Source: an uncultured Clostridium sp. (GTDB taxonomy: Bacteria; Bacillota; Clostridia; TANB77; CAG-508). From it: 64,000 bases of DNA. Location: positions 9,387 through 73,386 of the forward strand of contig USFW01000007.1 of NCBI GenBank assembly GCA_900553985.1, in the 5' to 3' direction. The position numbers were made by a program, and so were the translations under genes. The notes beneath the pieces were generated by a model. It was not told where the DNA came from. It saw nothing but the letters and a program-made list of their open reading frames with translations, and ran no database searches. Positions 54,631 to 63,928 of this stretch are shown one piece after another. Numbering within the stretch: the stretch's first letter is position 1; the number at the start of each line of letters is the position of its first letter.

Positions 54631-55269
54631 TTATTCCTTTTTTCTTATTGGGTGCCTTACGACTGTTCTTAATTTACTTACTTCACATTTTCTTGGATCA
54701 CTTAAATATATTTCGTGGTGTAATCTTGTATTAGTTATATCTAATTCATAACCTTTTTCTTTTACAAAATTGTGCATTAAATTAACTGTTGTTGGCTCAT
54801 CATCATAGCTGCCAATGTGCATACATTGAACACATACACCTTCATCATAAGTTAAAAATTCTACTCTCGAAAAATTTTGTTTTTTCTTTTTGGTAGCCTC
54901 TTCAATAGCCCAATCAAAATCTTTTTTTGTTACAAAGTCTGGTAATCTAATAATAGATATAAAGTGCATAGTATTTTTATTACTATAATCAATACTTCCT
55001 TTCATATTATCTTGCCACCAAAAACCTTCTAATGGTGGAACTACATATTCAAAGAATCCATTTATTCTATGAGTTCCTTTATAACTCATCTTTATCGTAT
55101 AAGCAATTCCATATAATAACCCTATTGTATTTTGATAATCTCCGTTTGCTTCATTAGGATTTCCTGTTCCTCTTACTGCAATATAATTCATCTTTGGTAT
55201 TTCAATAATACTAGGTTTATTTTTAGGCATATAAAATTCTTTATATGCTTTCTTATAATCAAAAGCCAT
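54631..55269 (-). CDS. GyrI-like small-molecule-binding protein
   Basis: 212 residues. MNYIAVRGTGNPNEANGDYQNTIGLLYGIAYTIKM, FFEYVVPPLEGFWWQD, FVTKKDFDWAIEEA, HIGSYDDEPTT and LHHEIYLSDPRK are typical of the GyrI-like family (DUF/YwnA-like, cytosolic). Related proteins bind or hydrolyse cyclopropyl or other toxic ligands. Cluster with the WYL regulator suggests a small-molecule response. Confidence 0.85.
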   Translation of the reverse strand: MAFDYKKAYKEFYMPKNKPSIIEIPKMNYIAVRGTGNPNEANGDYQNTIGLLYGIAYTIKMSYKGTHRINGFFEYVVPPLEGFWWQDNMKGSIDYSNKNTMHFISIIRLPDFVTKKDFDWAIEEATKKKKQNFSRVEFLTYDEGVCVQCMHIGSYDDEPTTVNLMHNFVKEKGYELDITNTRLHHEIYLSDPRKCEVSKLRTVVRHPIRKKE

Positions 55270-55286
55270 TTTACATTTCTTCCTTT

Positions 55287-55748
55287 CTAATTTTCTATTG
55301 CAATATAGATATGAATTTCTTGTTGCATATCTTTTGAATTATTTTGATATTCTTCAAAATCACAAGTATATTTTCTTTTTAAATCCATATTCCATATTTC
55401 TTTCCAGGCTTGTCCTACTGCATTTTTAACATCTCCTGTTATAACGAATTTAGCATATTTTCCTTTTGGAATAATTTTACTCACTATTTCATCATTACTT
55501 TCCACATTTTGCCTAGTTTCTGCTCCTGCTATAAATGTATATGGCTTAGTATAATCTCCTTCATACTCTGTATATAACCCTATTGTTTTGTCGTTTAATT
55601 TATTTTGTAATTTTTCATAGATGCCTTCTGAAAATAGTTTTTGCCATGTTTTTTCTATATCTTGTATACATTTTTTATCTTGATTAGTTGTCTTTATTTC
55701 AATTCCAGAAACAACTTTTTCTTCTAATTCTACAATTTCATATTTCAT
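55287..55748 (-). CDS. GyrI/AraC effector-binding-like protein
   Basis: 153 residues, the two-repeat SHS2 fold: YEIVELEEKVVSGIEIKT, TIGLYTEYEGDYTKPYTFIAGAE, IIPKGKYAKFVITG and EIHIYIAIEN. Stand-alone version of the ligand-binding domain of AraC/MerR regulators. AGGAGG before the ATG. Second in the WYL cluster, 57 bases after the regulator. Confidence 0.82.
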   Translation of the reverse strand: MKYEIVELEEKVVSGIEIKTTNQDKKCIQDIEKTWQKLFSEGIYEKLQNKLNDKTIGLYTEYEGDYTKPYTFIAGAETRQNVESNDEIVSKIIPKGKYAKFVITGDVKNAVGQAWKEIWNMDLKRKYTCDFEEYQNNSKDMQQEIHIYIAIEN

Positions 55749-55805
55749 AATTTATACCTCCTAAAACGAAGTATATAACATATAAATTGACAACTGTATG
55801 TCATA

Positions 55806-56705
55806 TTATAAATAATTTTTTAAAGTTTTTTGTAATTTATCTTTTATTATAGTTTTTGCATATTCTGGTTTTAATACTTTTGCATACTCTCCAAAAGATA
55901 AAATATATCCATATATCCACTCATTTTCTGGATATTCCACATTTACTATAAAGTTTCCATCTTCTTTTTTAGTTATTTCTCTATTCTCAAATTCATCATA
56001 TACTCTATAAGTCATTTCTTTATTTATCTCTAATTCAAGTGATATATTTTTTAAACTGTATTTTTCTTCTTTTTTCTCTTTTGGCAAATTTCTTTCAAAA
56101 TGTTTTTGTAATATCTCAATTTCTTTTATTCTGGTAATCTTGAATATTCTATAATCTTCTTTTAATCTACAATAGCTTATTAGATACCATGATTTATCTT
56201 TAAACCATATCTGTAGTGGTTCTACAATTCGTTTACTCCTTTCTCCATTAGAATTGTAATATGTAAATTTTATTAAATTTTTGTTTAATATCGCTGTCTT
56301 TATCATGTCAAATCTTTCTTCTTGCTCATTACCTTTTTCCCAATTTGAAAAGTCTACTTTGATCCAATCATTTATTTCTTTATTAAATAATGTGCTTAAT
56401 TTTTCTAAAATATTTTTTTCTTCTTTCCCTCTTACCTTTTTCATTCCTTGTAATGCAAACAAAATTTGATTTTGTTCTTCTTCCGAAAGAATACATTTAT
56501 TTAGTACATATCCTTCTAAAAGTCCTATTCCTCCTTCTTTTCCTTTAGTTGCATAAACTGGTATGTTTGCTCTACTTAATATTTCTATATCTCTATATAT
56601 GGTTCTAGTTGATACTTCAAATTTATCTGCAAGTTCTTTGGCTGTAACTTTTTTCTTTTGCATTAATATATATATTATTTCAAATAATCTATTATTCACT
56701 TGCAT
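55806..56705 (-). CDS. WYL-domain transcriptional regulator (YafY type)
   Basis: 299 residues. N-terminal HTH (LFEIIYILMQKKKVTAKELADKFEVSTRTIYRDIE, residues 6-40), WYL domain with KLIKFTYYNSNGERS and W-Y-L as KSWYLISYCRL near residue 185, and a WCX C-terminal extension. WYL domains sense nucleotides or single-stranded nucleic acid. GGAGG precedes ATG 56705. A perfect 18-base palindrome lies 34 bases upstream. It probably controls itself and the GyrI-like genes after it. Confidence 0.9.
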   Translation of the reverse strand: MQVNNRLFEIIYILMQKKKVTAKELADKFEVSTRTIYRDIEILSRANIPVYATKGKEGGIGLLEGYVLNKCILSEEEQNQILFALQGMKKVRGKEEKNILEKLSTLFNKEINDWIKVDFSNWEKGNEQEERFDMIKTAILNKNLIKFTYYNSNGERSKRIVEPLQIWFKDKSWYLISYCRLKEDYRIFKITRIKEIEILQKHFERNLPKEKKEEKYSLKNISLELEINKEMTYRVYDEFENREITKKEDGNFIVNVEYPENEWIYGYILSFGEYAKVLKPEYAKTIIKDKLQKTLKNYL

Positions 56706-56738
56706 AAATTCCTCCTGCAAGTATTATAACATAAAAAT

Positions 56739-56756
56739 ATGACATATATATGTCAT
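56739..56756. promoter_or_regulatory. 18-base palindrome, likely operator of the WYL regulator
   Basis: ATGACATATATATGTCAT is a perfect palindrome 34 bases before the WYL start. A half-site TATGTCATAT recurs at about 55798 (before the GyrI-like gene's partner), so the same regulator may bind between the genes. Alternating AT sequence makes palindromes easier by chance, but the GACAT...ATGTC core is specific. Confidence 0.6.
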
Positions 56757-56785
56757 ATTAAAAAATAATATTAATTTTTTTGAAA

Positions 56786-57205
56786 CTAAAACCAATTTAT
56801 ATTTTCATCTCTAAATTGTGGTATATTACTATTTTTATATGGATTATAATTATTTAAGTTACATCCAAATTCTTTCAGAAATTCTATTTTATTATCTTTT
56901 GACCACTTAATAAGTGACATTCCATCAAATTCTTCTGTCTTTGCATTATTCATAGTGTTTTTAAAATACCACTCTACAACAGTCTGATTATTCTTATGAA
57001 AATATTGCTTAATATCCCATTTTAGTACTTTTCCTCTCGTGTTCCATTCATTAAACCAATGTTTTACTGTATTTCGATTTTCATATTTTGGCCCCCAGCT
57101 TTCAATATAAATTACATTTTCTTCAAATATATCATCTATACCTAAATCTTTTTGCTGTAACCACATATCAAACCATAATCCAATTATTCTTTCTCTTTCT
57201 TGCAT
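56786..57205 (-). CDS. NTF2/SnoaL-like protein
   Basis: 139 residues. IIGLWFDMWLQQKDLGIDDIFEENVIYIESWGPKYEN, TVKHWFNEWNTRGKVLKWDI and VEWYFKNTM.NAK.EEFDGMSLIKW follow the NTF2-like fold of the SnoaL branch, which binds or isomerises small ligands. Divergent position relative to the WYL gene; AGAGG before the ATG. Confidence 0.8.
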   Translation of the reverse strand: MQERERIIGLWFDMWLQQKDLGIDDIFEENVIYIESWGPKYENRNTVKHWFNEWNTRGKVLKWDIKQYFHKNNQTVVEWYFKNTMNNAKTEEFDGMSLIKWSKDNKIEFLKEFGCNLNNYNPYKNSNIPQFRDENINWF

Positions 57206-57247
57206 TTTACACCTCTTAAATTCTTAATTCATTTTCTAAATAATCTT

Positions 57248-57871
57248 TCAAATTTTCCAAAATTCCATTAATAACTTTGATAATTCATTTGGATTTTCTT
57301 CATTTACAATATGTGCTGAATTTTCAATAATTTTCATTGTTGCTTTTCTAATATTTTCAGATAAATAATGTGCTGACTTAATATTAGCATTATCTTTTTC
57401 TCCACACAGCACTAATGTAGAACATTTAATATCTGAAACTTTTGATTTAATATCTAATTTAGACATAGAATTTGTTAAATTAATAAAATCTTTTTTGGAA
57501 ATTCCCATACTATCAAAAGTCTTTTTGGGCATAAGCTTAAATATAAAATTCTGTAATTTCAACATTTTCTTTGGTATCTCATAAGGTGTTCCAATTAAAA
57601 CTATTGAATTTATTTTTTCTGGATGTTCTATTGCATAATCAATAGCTAATATACCACCTAAAGATAAACCACATAAATTTATCTTATCTTTGAAAGAATC
57701 ACAATAGTCCGCAAATGTCCTATATATATTTTCATAATTGATTTGATAATTTTTTGCTAAATTAAATAAATTAGGATTGCTCACCTCTATATTACTTTTA
57801 TTTAATTCTTCTATAACTTTATCCCAACTTTGCTCTGTTTGTCCTAATCCATGTACTAAAATATTAGTCAT
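57248..57871 (-). CDS. Alpha/beta hydrolase
   Basis: 207 residues. HGLGQTEQSW is the oxyanion loop, LCGLSLGGILA the nucleophile elbow (Ser near residue 90), LVLCGEKDNAN the acid, and NSAHIVNEENP the catalytic His. Small esterase-like hydrolase. AGGAG before the ATG; 42 bases before the NTF2-like gene, so likely one unit. Confidence 0.88.
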   Translation of the reverse strand: MTNILVHGLGQTEQSWDKVIEELNKSNIEVSNPNLFNLAKNYQINYENIYRTFADYCDSFKDKINLCGLSLGGILAIDYAIEHPEKINSIVLIGTPYEIPKKMLKLQNFIFKLMPKKTFDSMGISKKDFINLTNSMSKLDIKSKVSDIKCSTLVLCGEKDNANIKSAHYLSENIRKATMKIIENSAHIVNEENPNELSKLLMEFWKI

Positions 57872-57925
57872 TTACTGCTACTCCTGTAAAATTATTTTTA
57901 ATATTTTCTTTCTTTTTTTATATTT

Positions 57926-58129
57926 TTAATCCATTAAGAAATCAAATATATTCATTCCTGCTGTTGTTTCTGATTTATACATTTCTGTGTATCCACATTT
58001 AGTACAACTTATTGTAATAAACTTTTTATTTTGCACATCAAAAACCTTTGCAAAATTTCCTCCTGTTGCTTGAAATTGATCTTTTTCATATTCTTCATTA
58101 CCACATTTAGGACATTTCCAACTTGACAT
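57926..58129 (-). CDS. Zinc-ribbon protein
   Basis: 67 residues from ATG 58129 (AAAGGAG upstream). WKCPKCGNEEYEKD and ISCTKCGYTEMYK give four Cys for one zinc, as in the widespread zinc-ribbon proteins of the YPO-like nucleic-acid-binding group. A longer start at 58159 lacks a ribosome site and overlaps the next gene. Confidence 0.8.
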   Translation of the reverse strand: MSSWKCPKCGNEEYEKDQFQATGGNFAKVFDVQNKKFITISCTKCGYTEMYKSETTAGMNIFDFLMD

Positions 58130-58148
58130 ATATAATTTCTCCTTTCTT

Positions 58149-58400
58149 TTATAATTCAAATATATTGCACTTTAACATTATGTTTCTTATTTTAGTTTTA
58201 TCTTTAAAAGGTATCTCCCACACACTTCCAACTATGGATCTTTTGATTTTATATTCTTTTGTAGGCTCTCCTAATACTTTATTTAAATTTCTTTGCAAAT
58301 CAACCTTATTAGTATAAACTGATATAATCTGTTCTTTATATAATACATTTATGTTAGTTTCTGTTTCAAATTGATTAGCTTCTTTATATATTTTGTTCAT
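58149..58400 (-). CDS. Conserved-looking hypothetical protein, 83 residues
   Basis: NKIYKEANQFETETNINVLYKEQIISVYTNKVDLQR, LNKVLGEPTKEYKIKRSIVGSVWEI. No motif I can name; balanced composition and GGGG ribosome site indicate a real gene. It lies 19 bases before the zinc-ribbon start and may be co-transcribed. Confidence 0.6.
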   Translation of the reverse strand: MNKIYKEANQFETETNINVLYKEQIISVYTNKVDLQRNLNKVLGEPTKEYKIKRSIVGSVWEIPFKDKTKIRNIMLKCNIFEL

Positions 58401-58460
58401 AACATTCCCCTGTTCTTACTTTTTGGTTTATTTTTCTTTTGTGAATGTTATTAGTTATTT

Positions 58461-58600
58461 TTAATACAATATATCACTAAATTTCCTACTATATTTATCT
58501 ATTTCATTTGTACTCTGGCTCATTATAAAGTCTGTTACTTTAATTTTTAATCTTTCAACTTCTTCTTTTGTATAATTTTTATCTTCTATTGTATTCCAGC
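58461..58600 (-). pseudogene. C-terminal gene fragment
   Basis: A frame running from about 58600 to TAA at 58461 reads IEDKNYTKEEVERLKIKVTDFIMSQ and onward to DILY. Protein-like, but it has no start and is preceded by a stop in each frame. Reads like the tail of a deleted gene. The remaining bases of 58401-58711 show nothing else. Confidence 0.4.
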
Positions 58601-58711
58601 CTCATTAAATATTTCCTATTCTATTGCATTATAACATAAACATATATATTTTCCAATAGTTTTATCTTTGATAAAATTCTAAAACAAAGTAAAAAACTTG
58701 ATAAGTATCTT

Positions 58712-60049
58712 TTAATAAGAATTAAATTTACTATAAAAAAAGAATAGGAATTCTCCTACTCTTAAATTCAACCTTATATCGTAATACTTAAATATGGTAT
58801 CTAAGTATTTAAAATTAACTATTTTATTATTTAATATTTTATCTTTGTTCCTCTTTATTTGCAAATTTTCTTTTTTATATAATTTATATAAAACCACTCT
58901 ATAAATTATACTTCTAGAATAGAAATCAATAAAATTTACTATTCCAAACACAAACAATGCAAAAGAAGTATTTATAAATAATAAACATATTAATAGTCTT
59001 ACTATAACTCCAACTGTAGAACCTATAAGCAATATGAATGATTTTCCTTGAGTAATACATAGTGTCTTATATGTTTCATATGGATATATTCCAAATACAC
59101 CAAATGAATAAAATATAATATATGGAAAACATTTATGTAGTGGCAAACTTCCATGTGATATTATTAAATATATAAAAGCAAACACAAAGTTTAATAATAT
59201 AATTAATGCAAAGCATTTCTTTTTCATATTCATACAATTATTATACTGTTCTTCATATGTTTTACCTTTTGGAACTTTAATCATCAAAGTTGCTTGATAT
59301 GCATTTGTAATAATTTCTAAACTTAGACATACAGAATAGCAAATAGTATGTATTCCATAATATTCTGTTCCCATATGACTTGCAGCTACACCATATAATA
59401 ATAAAAATATTCTAGACAATAACCTCTCAGAAGAATATGCTAAACCGTATTTAAACACATTTTTTAAAGACTCTTTATTTGGAAATTCAAATTTCAATTT
59501 CAAATTATATAACATATATATGATTGATATAAGCCATGATATTATTGTTGCAATAAATAAAAATGTTAAGTTTTTAGTAAGAAAATATGCTAGTGCATCT
59601 AGTCCAACCAAAGAAACATAGAAAACAATTAAGCTCTTTCTATATAATTTTAGTTTTCCTTTAAGTCTTACTATTTCAAAAATTCCATTTGCTAATCTTC
59701 CTAATACTACATACGCAATATAAAAATTTAATAATACAGAAAGCATATCTTTTTGTATATTCCTTAATTCAAATATGTTTATTATCAAATTTTTACAAGT
59801 AAAAACTATTATTCCCATTAGCATCCCAAATATAATATTAAACCATAAATACTGCCATTCATTTTTTCTTGTAGTTCTATAAGTATATATACCTATTTCA
59901 CCAAAAGATTTAAAAATTGAATCTATTAATAAAAAACTCCCAGTTACTACTATAGTATCAATACTAATTAAGTTGTTAAATGCAGAGTCTATACTATCTG
60001 CTATACTCATAAATATAAAACTTATAAGAATAGATATAAATTCTTTCAT
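58712..60049 (-). CDS. MATE-like multi-pass membrane protein
   Basis: 445 residues with about twelve hydrophobic segments in two halves. Start FISILISFIFMSIADSIDSAFNNLI and mid-protein KYGLAYSSERLLSRIFLLLYGVAASHMGTEYYGIHTI are like MATE/MOP-superfamily transporters (drug:cation antiport or lipid flipping). A basic tail follows the last helix. AGAGG before the ATG. Substrate unknown. Confidence 0.7.
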   Translation of the reverse strand: MKEFISILISFIFMSIADSIDSAFNNLISIDTIVVTGSFLLIDSIFKSFGEIGIYTYRTTRKNEWQYLWFNIIFGMLMGIIVFTCKNLIINIFELRNIQKDMLSVLLNFYIAYVVLGRLANGIFEIVRLKGKLKLYRKSLIVFYVSLVGLDALAYFLTKNLTFLFIATIISWLISIIYMLYNLKLKFEFPNKESLKNVFKYGLAYSSERLLSRIFLLLYGVAASHMGTEYYGIHTICYSVCLSLEIITNAYQATLMIKVPKGKTYEEQYNNCMNMKKKCFALIILLNFVFAFIYLIISHGSLPLHKCFPYIIFYSFGVFGIYPYETYKTLCITQGKSFILLIGSTVGVIVRLLICLLFINTSFALFVFGIVNFIDFYSRSIIYRVVLYKLYKKENLQIKRNKDKILNNKIVNFKYLDTIFKYYDIRLNLRVGEFLFFFYSKFNSY

Positions 60050-60415
60050 CTCTTTATCCTCTTTTATAATTTTGTACTATTAATAACAAAGAATCACTAT
60101 AATTCTTCTGTAATTTCTTAATGTTCATTATTATAGCATATTTTTTGCTTTTTGTAGTTTAATTCCCCATATTTTTATAAAAATCTATATTTTTCTTGAC
60201 TTTGTTTTAAAGAAAGATGGGTTACAGTTTTTCTAATTACTCCATTTCCTCAGAAACACTTGCTAATTTAATTTTATGCTATTATTAATTGCTCTAATTA
60301 TTGAATATTTCAAGGTTTTATGGTAAAATATTTCCATAATTTAATTATCTTGCAAATATGCAAGTTTTGAATATAGTAACTTTTAACAATTATTATTGTA
60401 AAGGAGGATTCAGTT
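60050..60415. other. Intergenic region with promoter and small inverted repeat
   Basis: Promoter TTGAAT (60301-60306), 17-base spacer, TAAAAT (60324-60329), and CTTGCA/TGCAAG hairpin at about 60351-60366, both in the leader of the 60416 gene. The part before 60300 contains no ORF. Confidence 0.5.
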
Positions 60416-60769
60416 ATGAAAGAATTACAACTAACAATTTTAACAAAAAAAGATTTGCAAAGTCGGTATAAACAGTTAGAAAACACAAGAATGGCTCGTT
60501 TGACAGATGACGCAGTTGCAGAAGGATATTCAATAGGAATCTTACAGTATATTGGTTTAGAGCAAGATTCTGCTATAGAATGGCTTGACAATGCTAAAAA
60601 TGTAGTAGCTACCCATTTTAAAGGACAACTCTATAAAATAGGAGGTTTTACTGATTTGTCTGAAGTTAAAAAAGGTAAATTATATTTTTCTTTTAAGACT
60701 AAGAAAGGTGTTCAGATTGCTCATAGTATTTCTGGTTGTGATTCAGAAGGATTCATATACAATTGTTAA
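60416..60769 (+). CDS. Hypothetical protein, 117 residues
   Basis: AAAGGAGG lies before the ATG. KELQLTILTKKDLQSRYKQLENTRMARLTDDAVAEGYSIGILQYIG, then FKGQLYKIGGFTDLSEVKKGKLYFSF and a Cys-Asp C-terminus. Not recognised. Built like the 24694 gene: own promoter, leader hairpin, terminator, one in-frame CGG codon and richer base composition than neighbours, suggesting a common foreign source. Confidence 0.55.
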   Translation: MKELQLTILTKKDLQSRYKQLENTRMARLTDDAVAEGYSIGILQYIGLEQDSAIEWLDNAKNVVATHFKGQLYKIGGFTDLSEVKKGKLYFSFKTKKGVQIAHSISGCDSEGFIYNC

Positions 60770-60781
60770 ATGAATCAACAG

Positions 60782-60818
60782 AAACAGGCATGAATTTAAT
60801 CATAATTCTTGCCTGTTT
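60782..60818 (+). terminator. Terminator after the 60416 gene
   Basis: A 9-bp stem AAACAGGCA (60782-60790) with TGCCTGTTT (60810-60818), inner AATT pairing, then a T-run. Confidence 0.85.
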
Positions 60819-61376
60819 TTTGAGTTACTTAAACTTTTTTTATAATTGTAGTGTTACAATTGATGTGAAACAAAAATAGTATAGAAAAAAAGTGATTCAA
60901 GCAGTATAATTGAATTGGTGTTAGAATACATAGTAGTCTTAACTATAAAACACCAGATGAAAAATATAATGAATATTTAAAAAATATAGCATAAAGTCAA
61001 GGGAGATATAAACGTTAAAGGTATTCTTTAATATTTATATTTACTCCCCAGCGATGCTGAAATAATTTATAAAAATTCGTAGAAAAATGTGTCTAAAAAC
61101 TTGACCTAAATCCAAAACTAAATAATTCTAAATAAAACTATTTAAAATTAAATATATTTTTTGCATAGCATATTTATTTTAGCATTTTTATATAAAAAAA
61201 ACAAGTTTAAATAATATTGAAAGAGAGCAGAATTTCTGCTCTCCAAATGTAACTTATAATAAAAATAATTTAAAATTTTTCTAAAATAAATTAGTCACAA
61301 AACTTAGATAAAGATATATATTGATTTTTATTATACTTATCAATAGTCGAACGGATTGATTTTTCAGAGAAGCTTG
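60819..61376. other. Intergenic stretch with an IS remnant and hairpin
   Basis: Apart from the IS3 remnant (60914-60994), only an 8-bp hairpin (61223-61230 with 61236-61243) stands out. GTGTCTAAAAACTTGACC near 61090 could be part of an IS end. No coding frame. Confidence 0.45.
60914..60994 (+). pseudogene. IS3-family transposase remnant (C-terminal tail)
   Basis: The frame ends RIHSSLNYKTPDEKYNEYLK and a stop. RxHSsLNyKTP near the end of an integrase-core protein is the hallmark of IS3-family transposases. Only 26 codons survive between stops. Shows that another insertion sequence once lay here. Confidence 0.6.
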
Positions 61377-62500
61377 TTACTTCTCTGAGTTTTCAACTTT
61401 ATTTTGTTCAAACCAATAATTTTCCCATCTTAACTCATCACTTGTACTTCCACCTATAATCTCTCCAGTTGTAGCATCTACATAATAGCTATATTGACCT
61501 TTAGCAACTTTTTCTACTATATTTGCGTTTTCATCTCCATATTCAAGTACAACTACCCAAACTTTTCTGATTCTTTCTTCTGTCTTATATATTACTCTTT
61601 CCTCAGCTTTAACATCTGTTTTTAGTAATGGTTTGTAATACTCTTCTGTATTATTCAATCTAGCATATGCATTTCCATTTATAGCTTTAATTTTTAATTC
61701 AGAAGTTGTTTTTATAATTGGCTTGTTCTCAATTTTTCTATCTTCATTTATAGCTATTTGTATAGCTTCTTCTTTTGTAAGTTGTATTGGATTATCGTCA
61801 CATTATGTTTTTCTACTCTGTAACTATGTAATTTGTGGTCTTTGGCATAAAAATCTATCCATATACTTTCACCTACATTATATAAATCTCCATATTTTTT
61901 ATAAAATCTAGCACTATAATTTCCACCATTATCCCATAATGGTACTATTTCTACAAACTCATATTCACCTTTTTGGTACCCTAATTTTTTATAATACTCT
62001 TTTCCTATTTCAATTGCTTCATTTTTTGTCATTGTATATTTTTCTACACTTTTATCGTAAGTTGTTGCAATTAAATCATAAAATTCACCTGTCTTTCCAT
62101 CTATAGTAATTTCCCAATTATTAGTTAAAAATCTATAGTTTACTCTCTCTGTTCCAGATACTCTGTAATGATCTATTTCTTTTATTTCCTCATTTTTAAA
62201 TCCTAATGCTATTAATTTATTTTTAGCTATTTTTTTAGCTTCTTCTTCTGGTATGTTCTTTGCTAATATTTCATTTGTAATCTCATTGTCTGTTGCATTG
62301 ATTCTTGTTGGTTCTTTCCAAATTTTTTCATATATTATTGTTCCTGCAAATACAACACCTGTACTTAAAATTATTCCTGTAATTGTTGTTACTATCGTTC
62401 TAAAAATACTTTTAGTTTTACTTTTCATAACTATATCATTCTCCTCTTTAATTTTTGATATAGCAATTTTTAATTTAACTTTATTTTTATCAAATTTCAT
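61377..62500 (-). pseudogene. PepSY-type membrane sensor protein, frameshifted
   Basis: From ATG 62500 (AAAGGAGG): cytoplasmic 30 residues, one membrane segment (about 33-53), then PepSY-like repeats (NIPEEEAKKIAKNKLIALGF; MTKNEAIEIGKEYYKKLGY). At about 61798 the frame breaks after EKHNVT; one base earlier the sequence would continue as NPIQLTKEEAIQIA... and join the 93-codon frame that ends at 61377 with TGEIIGGSTSDE. A one-base deletion explains it. Probable anti-sigma partner of the adjacent sigma gene. Confidence 0.75.
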
Positions 62501-62501
62501 T

Positions 62502-63039
62502 TTAAAAACCTCCTTTTCCCAATTCTTTTTGTATTTTTTTTCGTATTCTGTATAGTCTTGTTTTTACATTTATTTCAGAAATATTTAATTTTCTTGCTAT
62601 ATCTTTAATTGATATAGATGAATAATAAAATAATTTTACAATTTCAATATCTATTTTTTTCAGTTCTTTAATCTTTTGTTCTATATCAAATATTAACTCT
62701 CTATCGTTTTCATACATATTTATACTATCTAATATTTGGTTTTCAAAATCACTAATATCATAAACAATTTTTAACTTTCGATATTTTTCTTTAATTAGAT
62801 TTTTGGTTATTCCAGCTAAATAATAATTTAATGATACATTTATGTTTAGTCTATTTCTATTTTTCCATAGTATAAAAAAATGTATCTGAAAAAATTTCTT
62901 CCTTATCTTCAAAAGATATTGCCTCATTTGTTCCAGTATTAATTATTTTCGTTATATATGGGGTAAAGTCTTCTATTATTTTGTCTATATCAATTTCACT
63001 ATTATTATAATATTTTTCTAATTGTTTTAATTCTTTCAA
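62502..63039 (-). pseudogene. ECF-type sigma factor, broken by a poly-T shift
   Basis: TTG 63039 (GGAG upstream) opens KELKQLEKYYNNSEIDIDKIIEDFTPYITKI...EEIFSDTFF; in the run of seven As on the + strand (62874-62880) one extra base shifts the frame; the other frame continues ILWKNRNRLNINVSLNYYLAGITKNLIKEKYR (region 2) and SISIKDIARKLNISEINVKTRLYRIRKK (region 4). Homopolymer tract; may be phase-variable or a sequencing error. One base separates it from the sensor gene. Confidence 0.8.
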
Positions 63040-63240
63040 TTTAAAAACTCCTTTAATAAGATATCTTACACTTATATAGTGTCAAATAAAAGGTAAAAGG
63101 TTACAATTTTTTACTAATTAAAATTTATTTTGTCAATTTATTTTTTGCTTTAAAAATTTTTACAATTTTTTAATATCATTAAGTATGTCTTTTTTTATTA
63201 AATTTATATATATCATATGATAATGTTGTGAAATTATTAG

Positions 63241-63273
63241 AGAGCAAAGCTATAAAAATTTAAAGCCTTGCTC
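63241..63273. terminator. Imperfect hairpin at the end of the Ig-like fragment
   Basis: AGAGCAA.GC near 63241-63250 pairs with GC.TTGCTCT (to about 63273), followed by a T-run on the + strand. Possible terminator; orientation fits better to the right. Confidence 0.4.
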
Positions 63274-63277
63274 TTTT

Positions 63278-63892
63278 TTATTCTAAAACAGGATTACTAT
63301 ATAATAGTTCTCCATTTTTATTTATTTCAAATTTTATTATTATATAGAAAGAACCTTCAGTAGGAAATATAAATTCATATTCCCCTTCTTCTAGTTCTCC
63401 ATATAGTTTAGTCCAATTACATTTCTTTCCTATTACATTATAATGCTCATTTTCAGTTTTATTTTGAAGATCATATGCTAAATCTTCAATTGTATTTTTA
63501 CTCTCCATATCTGATATTTTTTCTACTTCTTCCCAGATATATTTACTTCCTGTTCCAGTAAAACCTACTGTTGAATTTTCTGTATCTTCACCTATCTTAT
63601 GTCCTATAACTGTATAATCCTTATTTTTCACTTTTTTATAAATTTTATAATCATTTGAGTATGTATATGGCAATTCATTTTTATCTTCTATATTAAAAGA
63701 TATACTACTTTTAGTAAAATCATTTATAGATACAACAACATTTTCTTTTGAGCTATAACAATATCTTAATATATAATCTGGTATTTCTATATTACTTTTT
63801 TCTTGTACTATTTCAATTTTCTGTACATTATCAATTTGGGCTGGATATGATTCCATAATCATGCCATCAAAATAGATTACTATTTCTTGACC
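63278..63892 (-). pseudogene. Truncated Ig-like (Big_14-type) surface protein
   Basis: The frame is open from just after TAA at about 63893: EGQEIVIYFDGMIMESYPAQID, the usual inner part of such proteins, so the N-terminal anchor and first strands are missing. It continues to a C-terminal domain with GSKYIWEEVEKISDM, KKCNWTKLYGELEEGEYEF and FEINKNGELLYS, like the protein at 51394. An in-frame ATG at 63862 lacks a ribosome site. Remnant of a longer membrane protein. Confidence 0.6.
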
Positions 63893-63928
63893 TTCTTAAA
63901 ATCCTATATTTCCTTCATCTTAGAAATA

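Noticed and set aside
55135..55150. Fourth CGGAGA as another recoding site
   Set aside because: It reads AAC GGA GAT in frame in an intact gene, so nothing is shifted.
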